Assembly: GCA_951799405.1 (NCBI GenBank) | Contig: OX637363.1 | Location: 8,060,001-8,124,000, forward strand | Direction: 5' to 3' | Length of the DNA stretch: 64,000 nucleotides | From: Agapetus fuscipes | Taxonomy: Eukaryota; Arthropoda; Insecta; Trichoptera; Glossosomatidae | Made by a program: the position numbers and the translations under genes | Shown here: one piece after another, positions 40,291 to 50,594 of the stretch | Layout of the letters: every line of letters begins with the position of its first letter | Position numbering within the stretch: position 1 is the stretch's first letter | Notes under the pieces: model-generated | What the model was told of the DNA's origin: nothing | Database searches by the model: none | Seen by the model: the letters and a program-made list of their open reading frames with translations, nothing else

Positions 40291-40945
40291 AGGACTGAGA
40301 AATGCGAGAAAATTGAGATAAGACTGAATGAAAAAAGAGTGGAGGTCGTGAAAGAATTTGATTATCTGGGAAGCAAGTTTGAGTCGAATGCGAAATTGAC
40401 GAAATAATTGGAAAAGCGCGCTAGTAGAGGAAGAAGTGTAATGGAAACGATTGGAAGAATTGCAAGAAATAGGAAACTTACGAAGAATATGAGATCGGCG
40501 GTCCACAATGGCATATTGGTTGGTGGAAGTGAGGCTTAATGAATGTGAGCTGAGTAAAGTATGTAAGTACGGTTGAAATGGCTTACCTGAGAGCAATGGC
40601 TGGAAAGACACTGAGTGATAGAGTACGTAATGCTTGAGTGATGAACGAGTGTGGTATAAAAGAGAATATGAGAATGAAAGTACAAAAAAGTACGATGAGA
40701 TGGTTCAGACATCTTGAAAGAAAGGATGATGAACAACTAACGAAGAAAGTGTACAAAGGAAATGTCAGAGGAAAGCGCGGAAGGGGAAGGCTGCGGAAAA
40801 AATGGTTAGACCAAATAGGTGAGATTGCGAAAGAATGGATTCTGCAGAGTGAGAATAAGAGAAGAGTATGTATGAAAAAGGTGATGACAGCAAAAAGTGG
40901 AGGCGTATCTGTGGAGGTACCGGCCACCCCTAATGAAACAGTACA
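40291..40945 (+). pseudogene. GRGRPRK-type LINE, longer degraded fragment
   Basis: Sense coding from LNEKRVEVVKEFDYLGSKFESNAKLTK, a TAA, then KRASRGRSVMETIGRIARNRKL, a frameshift, MAYLRAMAGKTLSDRVRNA, a stop, MNECGIKENMRMKVQKSTMRWFRHLERKDDEQLTKKVYKGNVRGKRGRGRLRKKWLDQIGEIAKEW. At least three disabling changes. It ends GTACCGGCCACCCCTAATG without a repeat tail. Confidence 0.8.
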
Positions 40946-41384
40946 GAGGTCAGCTTCATACCAACCTATGAGTCGAGGATCTTTCTTGCGTAATTGGTAC
41001 TTTTTCAAATAAATCAACAAAATATTTAGATTCATTTAAGTATTTATATGCCTATATCCATATTGTACGAGTATGCAGGTACACACCGCGGTGGAATAAA
41101 ATTGATTTATTATTGATATATTATATTTTTATTGAAACGGCATAAGCTGGTAGATGATTCTAGCTTTACATACGTCTTACAGTGGGTTAATTTTTGCAAG
41201 AAAGTCGAGTACAGATTCTGTGCAATTTATTTTTACATGGCCTTTGTTTCATTGTCTCTTTTGTGTATTTAGAAGTAAATTATATATTCTTTCCCCTAAT
41301 TTATAGGTTTTACACTTTTAAGAGTTTGTGTATTCACACAGTGATTTTTTTTTGTTTTTTAATTTAATTTTGATTTAAAAAAAA
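40946..41384. other. No gene recognised
   Basis: AT-rich unique sequence. Confidence 0.45.
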
Positions 41385-41640
41385 ATAGATTTGTGAAGAG
41401 GAATTCAATTCACAAACCTATTCTGACAGGCCAGAAACAGGTTTTAATATCATCAATTAATAATTCATTATTGTTTTATTTTAACGAATTATTAATTGAT
41501 AATTACCCAATTACATCTGTTGAACCAGTGTCAAAGTTATGGTCAAATGACCCAAGGTCGGACCGAACCAACGTTATTGCATTCCAAACACGCTAGAACG
41601 ATCGGCCCACTTGGCCCCCTCGGCCATAACACCGACAAAT
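41385..41640 (-). repeat. SINE with Leu/Ser-tRNA-like head, antisense
   Basis: Minus strand: GTCGGTGTTATGGCCGAGGG (A box), GTTGGTTCGGTCCGACC (B box with one mismatch), CATTTGACCATAACTTTGAC, GGTTCAACAGATGTAATTGG. Partner copy at 3450-3670. Confidence 0.7.
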
Positions 41641-41819
41641 GTTATGAAGAATTATAAAAATAAAACACAGTTTTATTTTCACAAATTGAATGTTCATTTC
41701 ACATCGAATACTTTCGACTTGCTCCATTTTCAAAAGGACACTATTTCAAAATTGATAATAGGTTTTGTATGAAGACCATCTACACATCCTATATTTTTTT
41801 TCAGTTAACCAAGTCACCC

Positions 41820-42265
41820 CTGTTTTTAAAAAATGGAATTTGTCATGTATGTTCCTTGACTTATAGGTTGTTATGCGGCTGACCACCCATAATGTAAAAA
41901 TTGGTTCACTTTGCCAATGTCACCTCTGTTTCAGGGAAGGACGGCAAGAGTTGCAAGGCTTATGTTCATTTGAGATTGGGTTTTTATATTGTAGGTCCAC
42001 ATGCGGCATGTGTTAGCGCGAAATTATACATATCTGCTTGTGGGAATGCATTTAATATAAAACTTAAATGATATATATCTTTGCAGCTTAGATTAGATTA
42101 GATTAGATTAGAAGTCACCCCTGTTTCAGGGAAGGGCATAAAAATATTTCAGGATTTATTTCGATGTAAGATTTGGGTTTATATTTTGTAAGAGCACGTT
42201 CAACCTGTGTAAGTACAAACTTACACATGTTTGCTTGTTTTATAAATGTACAAATCTGTATTCAT
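41820..42265 (+). mobile_element. Two LINE 3' tails in tandem, sense
   Basis: The first (41820-42110) runs from AATTTGTCATGTATGTTCC in the UTR to GATTAGATTAGATTAGATTA. The second (42111-42265) restarts at AGTCACCCCTGTTTCAGGG and stops at GCTTGTTTTATAAATGTAC. Head-to-tail joining at the TTAGA run suggests insertion into, or slippage at, the tail of an older copy. Confidence 0.75.
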
Positions 42266-42425
42266 AAATGGTATTACAGATCTTACCCCCTCCCAAACAC
42301 AAGAGCTTAGTCTCTTTTTGATGAGGTATAGTGTAACCATAATTTAATAAAAAATGTAATAGATTTAAAGAACAAAAAAGGTTTTTTTTTTCAAACAACA
42401 AAAAAATCTTTGCAATCTATATTGA

Positions 42426-42834
42426 TGGTAACGCCAAGTTTGGCGCTATCATGTGGAATGCGAGGGGGAGGATTTGAGATCGCAAACTGGTTCTCGATTA
42501 TCGCGTTCGGACGAACTGCCCAACAAATCTGTCTAGGCAGCCAACCAAAGGAGCAAGGGGGAAGGAAATCACGGAATCAAGTCTGGACTCACCTTATCTC
42601 CAATGGATGCCTCTTTCGCGGAGCACTGGTCGCGTTTTTGTGTGTGGTTTCTCCTTTATTTCTGTCGCGCGCGATGAACACTGCGATGGACACGTCTATC
42701 CAAGGCCGCGTATGAAGAAGTACTGGCTGGAGACAGGTGATTGGGCAAATCGGATAGGTCAGATTATAGGCACAAGGACAAGGATTTTATGGCCAGCTAC
42801 CCATAACAAACCTACCTAACAGTTCGCCCAAACA
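42426..42834 (-). mobile_element. BEL/Pao 3' LTR
   Basis: On the element strand it starts TGTTTGGGCGAACTGTTAGG and ends GGCGTTACCA. The small open frames inside (101 and 70 codons in plus orientation) recur in the other LTR and are not genes. The plus-strand start forms an imperfect hairpin in which CGCCAA pairs with TTGGCG. Confidence 0.95.
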
Positions 42835-42846
42835 TGCCCCCCAGCT
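42835..42846 (-). other. BEL/Pao polypurine tract
   Basis: On the element strand CTGGGGGGCA directly precedes the 3' LTR. A G-run at this place is the expected primer for plus-strand DNA synthesis. Confidence 0.65.
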
Positions 42847-42953
42847 TGAGAGGACGTAGTCCTTTCAAAACAATGATTTATTTATTTATTTGTTTATTAT
42901 TATAACTTAAATCTACTTAATTTAGCGAGTGGACTGTATATTATTTTGTAATG

Positions 42954-45900
42954 TTATTGATTTGGCAACGGACAAACCTTGACAACTGGACGCCTATAAG
43001 TTCCAGTTTTCGTCCGGACATTAACTACTCTAGCTATACCGTCCGCTCCCGGAAAGACATCCTCAATAACTCCTAGTGGCCAATTAAGAGGTGCACTACC
43101 TTCAGTTTTTAACAAGACAACAGATCCAATCTTGATTGGCTCTGTTTCCGTGTTCCATTTCTGACGCGTTTGGAGAGTGTGAAGGTACTCCACCTTCCAC
43201 CGTTTCCAGAAAGACTGAACTAAATGGTCCACATACTGTTTACGAGACAGTAAACTAATGTCTCTAGAGGAGGTATCTGTCGCCGGAAGTGACTTTAGAG
43301 GAGTCAATGTGAGAAAATGTGCGGGGGTTAGAGCAATAGGTTCGGATGGATCGGCACTCAAACATGAAAGCGGTCTGGAGTTTAAAATTGCTTCAATTTG
43401 CGCAAGTACTGTAGACATTTCCTCGAATGTCAATAATTGTTTACCAATTACTCGATTCAGATGGAGTTTGATACTCCGCACGTTACTCTCCCAAATTCCA
43501 CCGAAATGCGGGGCGGATGGGGGATTGAACTTCCAATCTATCCGATGGTCTCTTAGTTCCCTGTCGAACTTATTTTGAAAAGCTTCAGACTCCAGGAGAC
43601 CATAGAGAGCATCGAGGTGAGATTTTGCACCAATGAAGTTTGTCCCACAGTCTGAGTACATTATTTTTACCGGCCCGCGTCGAGACAAAAATCGCTTAAG
43701 AGCGTTAATAAATGTTTCCGTGCTTAGATCTGATGCGAGTTCGATATGAACCGCTTTCGTGATTAAGCACACAAACACACAAATGTATGCTTTAATTTTG
43801 TGCACACCTCTTTTTCTATAAGGAATCACACTTAAGGGGCCCGCGTAGTCTATGCCACAGTGGAAAAATGCCTTACCTTCATTTACCCGACAGGCAGGTA
43901 AATCCCCCATGAGGGGGAAGCGTGATTTTGGATTAACCTTATAACAAGTATTACATAATTGGACGCGTTTACGCACAATATTTCTAGCCGACAAAATCCA
44001 GAAATTTTGTCGCAAAAGGGACATTAGTAACTGAGGTCCGGAATGCAAGAATTTTCTATGATAGTAATCAATGATTAAATTCAAAATATGACCGCGACCT
44101 GGTAAAAGTATTGGATGTTTACTGTCATAAGCTAAGTCAGCGTTTACAAGTCTCCCTCCTACTCGTAACAACCCATCGGTGTCGATAAAGGCATTAAGCT
44201 TACGAAATGCAGGAGATAAGACTTTACCGGCTTCCGCGTTTTTAATTTCGTTCGAAAAATGATGATTTTGTAAGTCTTTTATAACTACGATTTCTGCAAA
44301 CCGTAGGTGAGAGACTTCAAATTTTGATGACAATCTTTTTATAAAACGAAGTATGTAAATAACAACTCTTAACAATTTACTCCAGGAAGAGATTCGTTCA
44401 GCGAGTGAACCTAATAAAGTTGGTTGCTTGGGTAAGTTATCCATTACAGTCATAACTTTTATTTTTTGTTCCGGCGGGTTTTCAATAGTATTTGGATCAA
44501 ATTTACAAAAATTCCATTCTTCAATCGGTGAGCGCGCGAAGGCCGGGCCTTTAAACCAGAGCGGGTGGTCAATTAATTGTGCGGGAGTCAGGCCGCGTGA
44601 GAGACAATCCGCGGGATTGTCTTTCCCGGCAATATGATAAAACTGACTTGGAGGTATATTATCCTGAATTATAGTTACTCTATTCGCGATGAAAGTCTGC
44701 CAGCGGGATGGGTGTGAATGAACCCAAGCGAGTGCCACTGTACTATCAGAAAAGGCGTATACATTATTAATTTGGCAGCGAGTTGAATATGTATCAATGA
44801 CTACACGCATTAATTTTGCCAATATCAATATTCCCGATAATTCAAGTCTTGCTAAAGATATTGTACGACTTGGAGCTACTCGCGACTTTGCACAAGCTAA
44901 ACTTATTTCTCCGCGTTTACTTGGAGGATTATATACATGAATATATATCACCGCTCCATATGCTCTCTCACTTGCGTCCGCGAATCCCAATAGGGATATA
45001 ATCGACTCCTGCGTTACACCTGTATGCCGTGGCAGCTGAATACTTTGAAGGAGTGGGAGTTCCGATTCATAATTTTCCCAGGTTGAAATTATACTCTGAG
45101 GAGGACAATCGTCCCAATCGATTTTATGTTCCCAGAGAAATTTAATCATTAATTTAGCTGTTACAATCACGGGTGCGACAAACCCCATCAAATCCCAGAA
45201 GCGCGCAATTGTCGACAGAATATTTCGTTTTGTACATTTACGAAATTTGTTAGTGACACTAAAGGTAAAAACATCCTTTCCAGGCAACCAATGCAAACCA
45301 AGGATGGTACATTGATCTTCTGAACTGAACTCCACAGCTTCAGAAATGCGACAAGCTGAGGGAATGCCTCCCATGACTGATGGTGAATTACTCGAGAACT
45401 TCACCAATTCAAAACCGCCCGCAAGAAATAATTCAATCAATTGGTTTGAAAGTGCGATAGCCTCTTCATCATTTAAACAGCTAGAAACCAAATCATCCAT
45501 GTTAATATCTCTCTCTGCTACAAGTGCCGCTAATGGAAAACGTGTTCGCTCATCATCAATTAAACGACGAACGGTACGCATTGCAAGGTATGGGCTGCAC
45601 TTTAAGCCAAATGGTACGCGTGTAAATTCAAAAAGCTGAAGTGGATCATTTTTATCAAACCGATATAAAACTCTCTGATAGCATCTATGCTCTTTATTTA
45701 CCAGAATTTGCATATACATTTTACGTATGTCAGCGCTTAGAGCAACTGGAAACAAGCGAAAGTGTAATATTATTTTAAATAGATCATTTTGAAGATTTCT
45801 ACCCGTATGTAGAACATCATTCAGCGATAATCCTGATGTAGTTTTCATACTAGCATCTATTACTGCGCGAACCTTAGTTGTGGATTTATTTTCACGTATC

Positions 45901-48092
45901 ACTGCATGATGCGGGGCTATGTATTGCAAGCTCAAGCATTGATCCGAATTTATATTTACAGGATTTAAATACCCTTCTTGTATATAATTTTTGAAAATAA
46001 GGTCGTATTCCAATTTTACAGAAGAGTTTGAAAGCAGTTTCCTTTCCAACGCGTAAAATCTCCGCTCTGCCGCTCTCTGAGAATCACCAAGCTGCCCCGG
46101 ATCGGTCTTGAAAGGCAGCATTACGGAAAATCTACCAGTCTTGTCTCTCGTGGTGGTGTTGGTATATTTCTCTTCACATACCAGCTCCTCGATTTGCGGA
46201 GTGGAGACGTCCGGTACGTCCTCCAACTCCAAGAATTTTTTCATTTCAATTTCAATTGCTGAAAAGAAACTATAATCTGTTTTGATTAACGGTAGCACTG
46301 GAACTTCCCCTAGTACCACATACCCAAATAGGGTATCCAGTGCAACTGGCTCGCCTAAATTTCGTGAGATAGTGTTGTGTTTTATCACACGGGAGAATAC
46401 ATCTGCACCCAGAATCATGTCAATTTTTCCGGGAATAAAATATTTTTCATCAGCCAAACGTAATGATTTTAAATATTCTAAATTTTCAATATTAATGTTG
46501 GCGACGGGTATTTTATCAGTTATTTGATTAACCACCAAAGGCGATAGTTTAAAATTGACCGATTTCTCAACTCTCGAAAGAAGGGTAATTGTTGTCACTC
46601 CCTTGATAGGGTTGACAATATCCCCTATTCCTGAAACAACTTTGTCTCGCGTCGTCTTTACATCAAGATGAAGTTCTCGACAACAGGAGGCCGTTATTAT
46701 GTCTCTCTGTGAAGCACTGTCTAATAAAGCGCGAATAGTGTGTCTTTGACCCCGCTTGTCTAAGATTACACAACAAACAGTTCCTAGTAAAACTGTAGAT
46801 TCTACCTCACTAGAATTAGGGCCCATAGCACAAAGCGCTAAGGGCTCCGCCTTTTCTTCGGCCGCGGCTTGTAAATTCAAGTTGAAATGCAGGCTAGTAT
46901 GGTGGGATCGATTACAAACGCTGCATCTTCCCTTTGATTTACAATTCTTGAGATTATGCATCGTACTTAGACAATTGACACATAATTTCTTTGATTTTAT
47001 AAAATTGTACCTTTCCCGAGCGTCCAGGATAGTGTATTTCGGACACTGGTACAACTTTGAGTGGTTGTTATCTCCGCACAACAAACATTTGTCAGTATTA
47101 ACTGTCACAAATGCCCTAACGTTTTTCTGGGAAGCTGAGGGCTTGCGCGGCATCGCGTTAATTTGATTGTTAATTTTACTGCTTCTACTTCCGTTTGCGC
47201 GCTGTAGTATTCGCGAGTAATTTCTAATGAATTCCACAAATTTTATTGAATCTACTGAGTCTGAAGAATCTTGTATAGAAACTTCAAAAGCCTTAATCGT
47301 ATCCATGTCAAGTTTCTTACACGCAATGTGTATGAATATAAAGTCTTCTAGATTCTCCATGTTCAACTGTTTGATTGCAGCAGTTAAACCTGAAAATAGA
47401 TCAATAAAGTCCTCCAAGTTTGAGGCAGATGGTTCCTTCACTGCAGGAATATTTAACAATTTCTCTAGATAAGTTGTTGCCAGAACGCGCTTATCGTTGT
47501 ATTTCTTGACCAACGAATTCCATAAAATTGTATAATTTTGAGCAGTTGGCAATAAACCTTGGCAAATGCTTTGAGCTTTTCCTACCAGTTTTCCAACTAA
47601 ATATTGAATCTTTTCACCTTCCGTTAGACTGTCATTCTCATGGACCATAGATTTAAAATTTTCATAAAACACCGGCCAATTGTTTACATCTCCGTTGAAG
47701 GCACACAGCTCTAATCGTGGTAGTTGGATGCTCCTTTTTAAAGGAATATCATTTGCACTTGAGGATTTTGTTGTGTCTTTTAAATTCTCGTAAGTATATT
47801 TAATTTCAGCGTATAAATCTTCAAATGTCAGAATAATATTATTATCTGATGCTTCATCTTCCTCACTTTCTGCAATTAAATCATTTCTTTCTTTCACCAG
47901 TAATAAAAATTCTTTACGCCAGTTGTCAATGCCTGCCGCGTGCACTTTAAATTTCCGCAAATAAATTTCTCCCAAATGAATTGAATTAATGGTATCGAAA
48001 ATGCATTGTGCCCGTTCCAAGTACGTCTCTATCTCATTCTGGAGGCGCTCCTTACGTCGTTGAAATGCCCGTTTCTCGCGTTCTGACGTCAT
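42954..48092 (-). CDS. BEL/Pao gag-pol polyprotein, 1,712 aa, intact
   Basis: Gives capsid-like, protease, RT/RNase H and integrase functions for cytoplasmic reverse transcription and genomic insertion. Order: N-terminal coiled region 1-110; gag core about 125-300 (RLELCAFNGDVNNWPVFYENF); three zinc-knuckle-like clusters C336-C339-H344-C350, C371-C374-H379-C384 and C390-C393-H397/H398; aspartic protease LLDSAS with D458; RT about 720-960 with first aspartate D788 and D866/D867; RNase H with D1039, E1084, D1116, D1162; integrase zinc finger H1345, H1350, C1380, C1383; integrase core D1415, D1481, E1535; C-terminal domain to VVKVCPLPNQ. Length and order fit BEL/Pao. The RT box reads NMDD where YxDD is usual. 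The ATG at 48092 lies about 445 bp inside the 5' LTR, and no earlier in-frame start is needed. No stop or frameshift. Confidence 0.96.
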   Translation of the reverse strand: MTSEREKRAFQRRKERLQNEIETYLERAQCIFDTINSIHLGEIYLRKFKVHAAGIDNWRKEFLLLVKERNDLIAESEEDEASDNNIILTFEDLYAEIKYTYENLKDTTKSSSANDIPLKRSIQLPRLELCAFNGDVNNWPVFYENFKSMVHENDSLTEGEKIQYLVGKLVGKAQSICQGLLPTAQNYTILWNSLVKKYNDKRVLATTYLEKLLNIPAVKEPSASNLEDFIDLFSGLTAAIKQLNMENLEDFIFIHIACKKLDMDTIKAFEVSIQDSSDSVDSIKFVEFIRNYSRILQRANGSRSSKINNQINAMPRKPSASQKNVRAFVTVNTDKCLLCGDNNHSKLYQCPKYTILDARERYNFIKSKKLCVNCLSTMHNLKNCKSKGRCSVCNRSHHTSLHFNLNLQAAAEEKAEPLALCAMGPNSSEVESTVLLGTVCCVILDKRGQRHTIRALLDSASQRDIITASCCRELHLDVKTTRDKVVSGIGDIVNPIKGVTTITLLSRVEKSVNFKLSPLVVNQITDKIPVANINIENLEYLKSLRLADEKYFIPGKIDMILGADVFSRVIKHNTISRNLGEPVALDTLFGYVVLGEVPVLPLIKTDYSFFSAIEIEMKKFLELEDVPDVSTPQIEELVCEEKYTNTTTRDKTGRFSVMLPFKTDPGQLGDSQRAAERRFYALERKLLSNSSVKLEYDLIFKNYIQEGYLNPVNINSDQCLSLQYIAPHHAVIRENKSTTKVRAVIDASMKTTSGLSLNDVLHTGRNLQNDLFKIILHFRLFPVALSADIRKMYMQILVNKEHRCYQRVLYRFDKNDPLQLFEFTRVPFGLKCSPYLAMRTVRRLIDDERTRFPLAALVAERDINMDDLVSSCLNDEEAIALSNQLIELFLAGGFELVKFSSNSPSVMGGIPSACRISEAVEFSSEDQCTILGLHWLPGKDVFTFSVTNKFRKCTKRNILSTIARFWDLMGFVAPVIVTAKLMIKFLWEHKIDWDDCPPQSIISTWENYESELPLLQSIQLPRHTGVTQESIISLLGFADASERAYGAVIYIHVYNPPSKRGEISLACAKSRVAPSRTISLARLELSGILILAKLMRVVIDTYSTRCQINNVYAFSDSTVALAWVHSHPSRWQTFIANRVTIIQDNIPPSQFYHIAGKDNPADCLSRGLTPAQLIDHPLWFKGPAFARSPIEEWNFCKFDPNTIENPPEQKIKVMTVMDNLPKQPTLLGSLAERISSWSKLLRVVIYILRFIKRLSSKFEVSHLRFAEIVVIKDLQNHHFSNEIKNAEAGKVLSPAFRKLNAFIDTDGLLRVGGRLVNADLAYDSKHPILLPGRGHILNLIIDYYHRKFLHSGPQLLMSLLRQNFWILSARNIVRKRVQLCNTCYKVNPKSRFPLMGDLPACRVNEGKAFFHCGIDYAGPLSVIPYRKRGVHKIKAYICVFVCLITKAVHIELASDLSTETFINALKRFLSRRGPVKIMYSDCGTNFIGAKSHLDALYGLLESEAFQNKFDRELRDHRIDWKFNPPSAPHFGGIWESNVRSIKLHLNRVIGKQLLTFEEMSTVLAQIEAILNSRPLSCLSADPSEPIALTPAHFLTLTPLKSLPATDTSSRDISLLSRKQYVDHLVQSFWKRWKVEYLHTLQTRQKWNTETEPIKIGSVVLLKTEGSAPLNWPLGVIEDVFPGADGIARVVNVRTKTGTYRRPVVKVCPLPNQ

Positions 48093-48513
48093 GTTTTAAA
48101 TTTGGCTTTAATAAATTAAATTTGATAAATTAATAATAATTTTTACTAATCCCGTACGTACAAGTCCTTATAAATTGAAGTAGCAAAGAAAGAAGAAGGT
48201 TATAATAATGTTATCAAAATGTAAACAAATAATGTAAACAAAGAAAGTAAACAATGCAAGTACCTAGGTAGTTACTTATACCGCGGGCTTAATTCGAATG
48301 TACCTAAAATGCAAGAGATAGGTATACTTACAAGGCAATTAAAGAATTAACCCGCACTTCGATTCCAAAGCGATATTTATGATAATAATGTATGAACGCG
48401 TCACGAATTGCAATTTTGTAGCAATAAAAATGGCTAATAATTTTATGAATCCGATTTCAAACTAGAGGAATCCGAATTAATTTTGCGTGAATCTAGTTTT
48501 TTAATTTACGATC

Positions 48514-48531
48514 TGGCTTCGTTAAGGACCA
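48514..48531 (-). other. Candidate BEL/Pao primer-binding site
   Basis: Six bases inside the 5' LTR the element strand reads TGGTCCTTAACGAAGCCA. TGG complements a tRNA CCA end, so an 18-base match to a host tRNA is expected; I cannot name the tRNA from memory. Confidence 0.5.
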
Positions 48532-48537
48532 AAATTA

Positions 48538-48947
48538 TGATAACGCCAAGTTTGACGTTATCATAGGGGAATGCGAGGGGGAGGATTTGAGATCGCAAAC
48601 TGGTTCTCGATTATCGCGTTCGGACGAACTGCCCAACAAATCTGTCTAGGCAGCCAACCAAAGGAGCAAGGGGGAAGGAAATCACGGAATCAAGTCTGGA
48701 CTCACCTTATCTCCAATGGATGCCTCTTTCGCGGAGCACTGGTCGCGTTTTTGTGTGTGGTTTCTCCTTTATTTCTGTCGCGCGCGATGAACACTGCGAT
48801 GGACACGTCTATCCAAGGCCGCGTATGAAGAAGTACTGGCTGGAGACAGGTGATTGGGCAAATCGGATAGGTCAGATTATAGGCACAAGGACAAGGATTT
48901 TATGGCCAGCTACCCATAACAAACCTACCTAACAGTTCGCCCAAACA
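48538..48947 (-). mobile_element. BEL/Pao 5' LTR
   Basis: Promoter LTR for the polyprotein on the minus strand. From about 48570 onward I see no difference from the other LTR. The plus-strand first 26 bases form a hairpin, TGATAACG pairing with CGTTATCA. The first ~30 bases hold the 4 or so substitutions and one indel that separate the two LTRs. Confidence 0.95.
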
Positions 48948-48952
48948 ATTGA

Positions 48953-49289
48953 AGATGTGAGACATGAAATTAAAATATGTTTCGATTAAGATTTTTTTCA
49001 TTTCCGTTCCTTCAGGATTAGAATGTTTAATTTTTATGAAAAGGTTTTGCACGACTGATGAGTCACATTTCGCAGTGGCTTTTGAACGCGTTCTCTGTCA
49101 CATTAACAGTGAAGGCGAAGAATTGAAAGGAAAATTCCTTATATCCGTTTTCATGTAAATGGAAGGAAAATGGCGGGCGCATGTTTACACAGTTGAATAC
49201 GGGGAAAAAAATACATCTTGAAAAAATATTTACAATGTAAAAAAAAATATATACCTACATTTTATTTGATAGATACATGATACTTAATC
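48953..49289. other. No gene recognised
   Basis: A 64-codon frame at 48964 has no motif; AT-rich otherwise. Confidence 0.45.
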
Positions 49290-49720
49290 TTCTTAATTTT
49301 CTGTTTGCACCTTGACTCATAGGTTGGTATGAGGCTGACCATCCGTACTGTAAAAAAATGGTTCACTTTGCCAATGTCACCACTGTTTCAGGAAAGGTCA
49401 GCACGAGTTGCAAGGCTTGTATTCATTTTTTTTAAGGAATCCTGTGCGGAAGGCTCCTCAATTCTCGAAAGTCATGGGGGTCTGTGTCACCCTGGAAGGG
49501 TGCCGCAGAGGTGTTGCTCGAGTTGTTGCTTCTGTTGTGAGGCGCTGCAAGGAAGTGGTGATTGATGTTGGTTTTGAATAAAACTGGATTAAATTGGAAT
49601 TGGGATTTATATTGTAGGTTCACATGCGGCATGTTTAAGCGTGAACGTTTACGTGTCTGCTTGTGTGAATGCATTTAATATGATCCTCAAAAGTAAAATA
49701 TCTTTGCAACTTACAATATA
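49290..49720 (+). mobile_element. LINE 3' tail interrupted by a SINE-B tail
   Basis: 5' part CACCTTGACTCATAGGTTGG to CAAGGCTTGTATTCATT (to about 49430). 3' part from ATTGGGATTTATATTGTAGG, TTCACATGCGGCATG, GCAACTTACAATATAGG (to about 49720). Confidence 0.75.
49431..49600 (-). repeat. SINE-B type 2 3' half inserted into a LINE tail
   Basis: Minus strand: GCACCCTTCCAGGGTGACAC and CACCTCTGCGGC blocks and a closing GCACAGGATTCCTT. It is the same 3' half as in 16046-16370 and 26377-26690, here without a tRNA-like head, so it is a 5'-truncated insertion. Confidence 0.6.
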
Positions 49721-49944
49721 GGTTATAGACCACTTTGATCAAAGATCGGCGATCATTGTAGGTATTTTGAAATATTGACATATTTTTCAGGTGAACTTTA
49801 AAATGGTCTCGTTCCACTTCATAGAAAAAAAAATGTGACATCACACGGCTGGGGTTTCAAAGAAAAAGGCAAAATCGTTGGCGGGTGAATAATAAGGCTA
49901 GTAATTACTGAGCTATGAATGAGTGCGGTATAATATATAATAAT

Positions 49945-50012
49945 AATTAGGTTGATTTATTTGGTGAGCGCTGTTTTTGTGTGTATCACACCTCAAGAGC
50001 CCTCTAAAACTC
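49945..50012 (-). repeat. SINE-B type 1 tail fragment
   Basis: Plus strand AGGTTGATTTATTTGGTGAG, CGCTGTTTTTGTGTGTATCA, CACCTCAAGAGCCCTCT: only the last 65 bp of the SINE. Confidence 0.75.
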
Positions 50013-50081
50013 TATAAACAAGGATATGAGAGTCAAAGAACAAAAAAGTCACATACATTTAGACTGTTTAGGAAACTAAAA

Positions 50082-50226
50082 TTACTGGACGTGCCTTCAA
50101 CTGAAGTGGTTGGCGTAAGTCCGGCCCCCTTACCTGTAAAAATAAATAGGTTCCACTCGCCACATGCGAAACCCTTCGGGGATAACGCCGCAAGAAGTTA
50201 CACTATAAGTGTAGCTTAGTTGCGTT
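50082..50226 (-). mobile_element. MITE family D, one arm
   Basis: CAACTGAAGTGGTTGGCGTA, GTAAAAATAAATAGGTTCC, CACATGCGAAACCCTTCGGG and GTGTAGCTTAGTTGCGTT match the right arm of 58321-58598. The left arm is missing. Confidence 0.65.
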
Positions 50227-50247
50227 TTTTTTGCATGCGACAAAAAA

Positions 50248-50375
50248 AAATGTTCAAAGGGAAAACCAAAGATAAGCGTGGAAGAGGAAGACTGAGGAAA
50301 GAATAGATTGATCAAAATAGCAATACAGCAAATGACTGGAATTGGCAGAGGGGAAAAATGAGAAGAGAGTGATGA
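50248..50375 (+). pseudogene. LINE C-terminal scrap
   Basis: Encodes degraded MFKGKTKDKRGRGRLRKE, a stop, IDQ.S.TANDWNWQRG and RRE. The GRGRPRK motif survives as GRGRLRK. Confidence 0.55.
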
Positions 50376-50413
50376 ATGCCTTGAAATAAAAATGTATTTC
50401 AATAGGTGTACAG

Positions 50414-50577
50414 GGCTGGAAGTCTCATCACCACGGTAGTCCTTACCTACCGAATATCGGTAATATTTGTATGAATACCTGTTTATCCAAGATGGCCGCA
50501 AGTGAACAGCTGATTAGTCTTCATACAAATATTACCGATATTCGGTAAGTAAGAATTACCGTGGTGATGAGACTTCT
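50414..50577. mobile_element. MITE family F copy
   Basis: GGCTGGAAGTCTCATCACC to GGTGATGAGACTTCT, with the centre CCAAGATGGCCGCAAG intact. This centre is the closest match to the interior of the composite MITE at 852-1095. Confidence 0.85.
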
Positions 50578-50594
50578 ACCTACCCCAGTACCCT

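Larger units (their letters stand above)
42426..48947 (-). mobile_element. Complete BEL/Pao LTR retrotransposon
   Basis: A 6.5-kb element on the minus strand with LTRs of 409 and 410 bp. The 5-bp target duplication ATTGA (42421-42425 and 48948-48952) proves both boundaries. It has one long gag-pol frame, a G-rich tract before the 3' LTR and a candidate primer site after the 5' LTR. The LTRs are nearly identical, and nearly all differences fall in one 30-bp stretch, so insertion looks recent. No envelope gene is seen: about 120 bp separate the stop codon from the 3' LTR. Confidence 0.96.

Noticed and set aside
42085..42112. TTAGATTAGATTAGA runs read as insect telomeric repeats
   Set aside because: The unit is TTAGA, not TTAGG, only a few copies long, and always sits at the end of LINE tails.
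42410..42819. Open frames of 101 and 70 codons, repeated at 48571-48932
   Set aside because: They lie entirely within the two BEL LTRs and recur because the LTRs are identical; no codon-level conservation beyond that.
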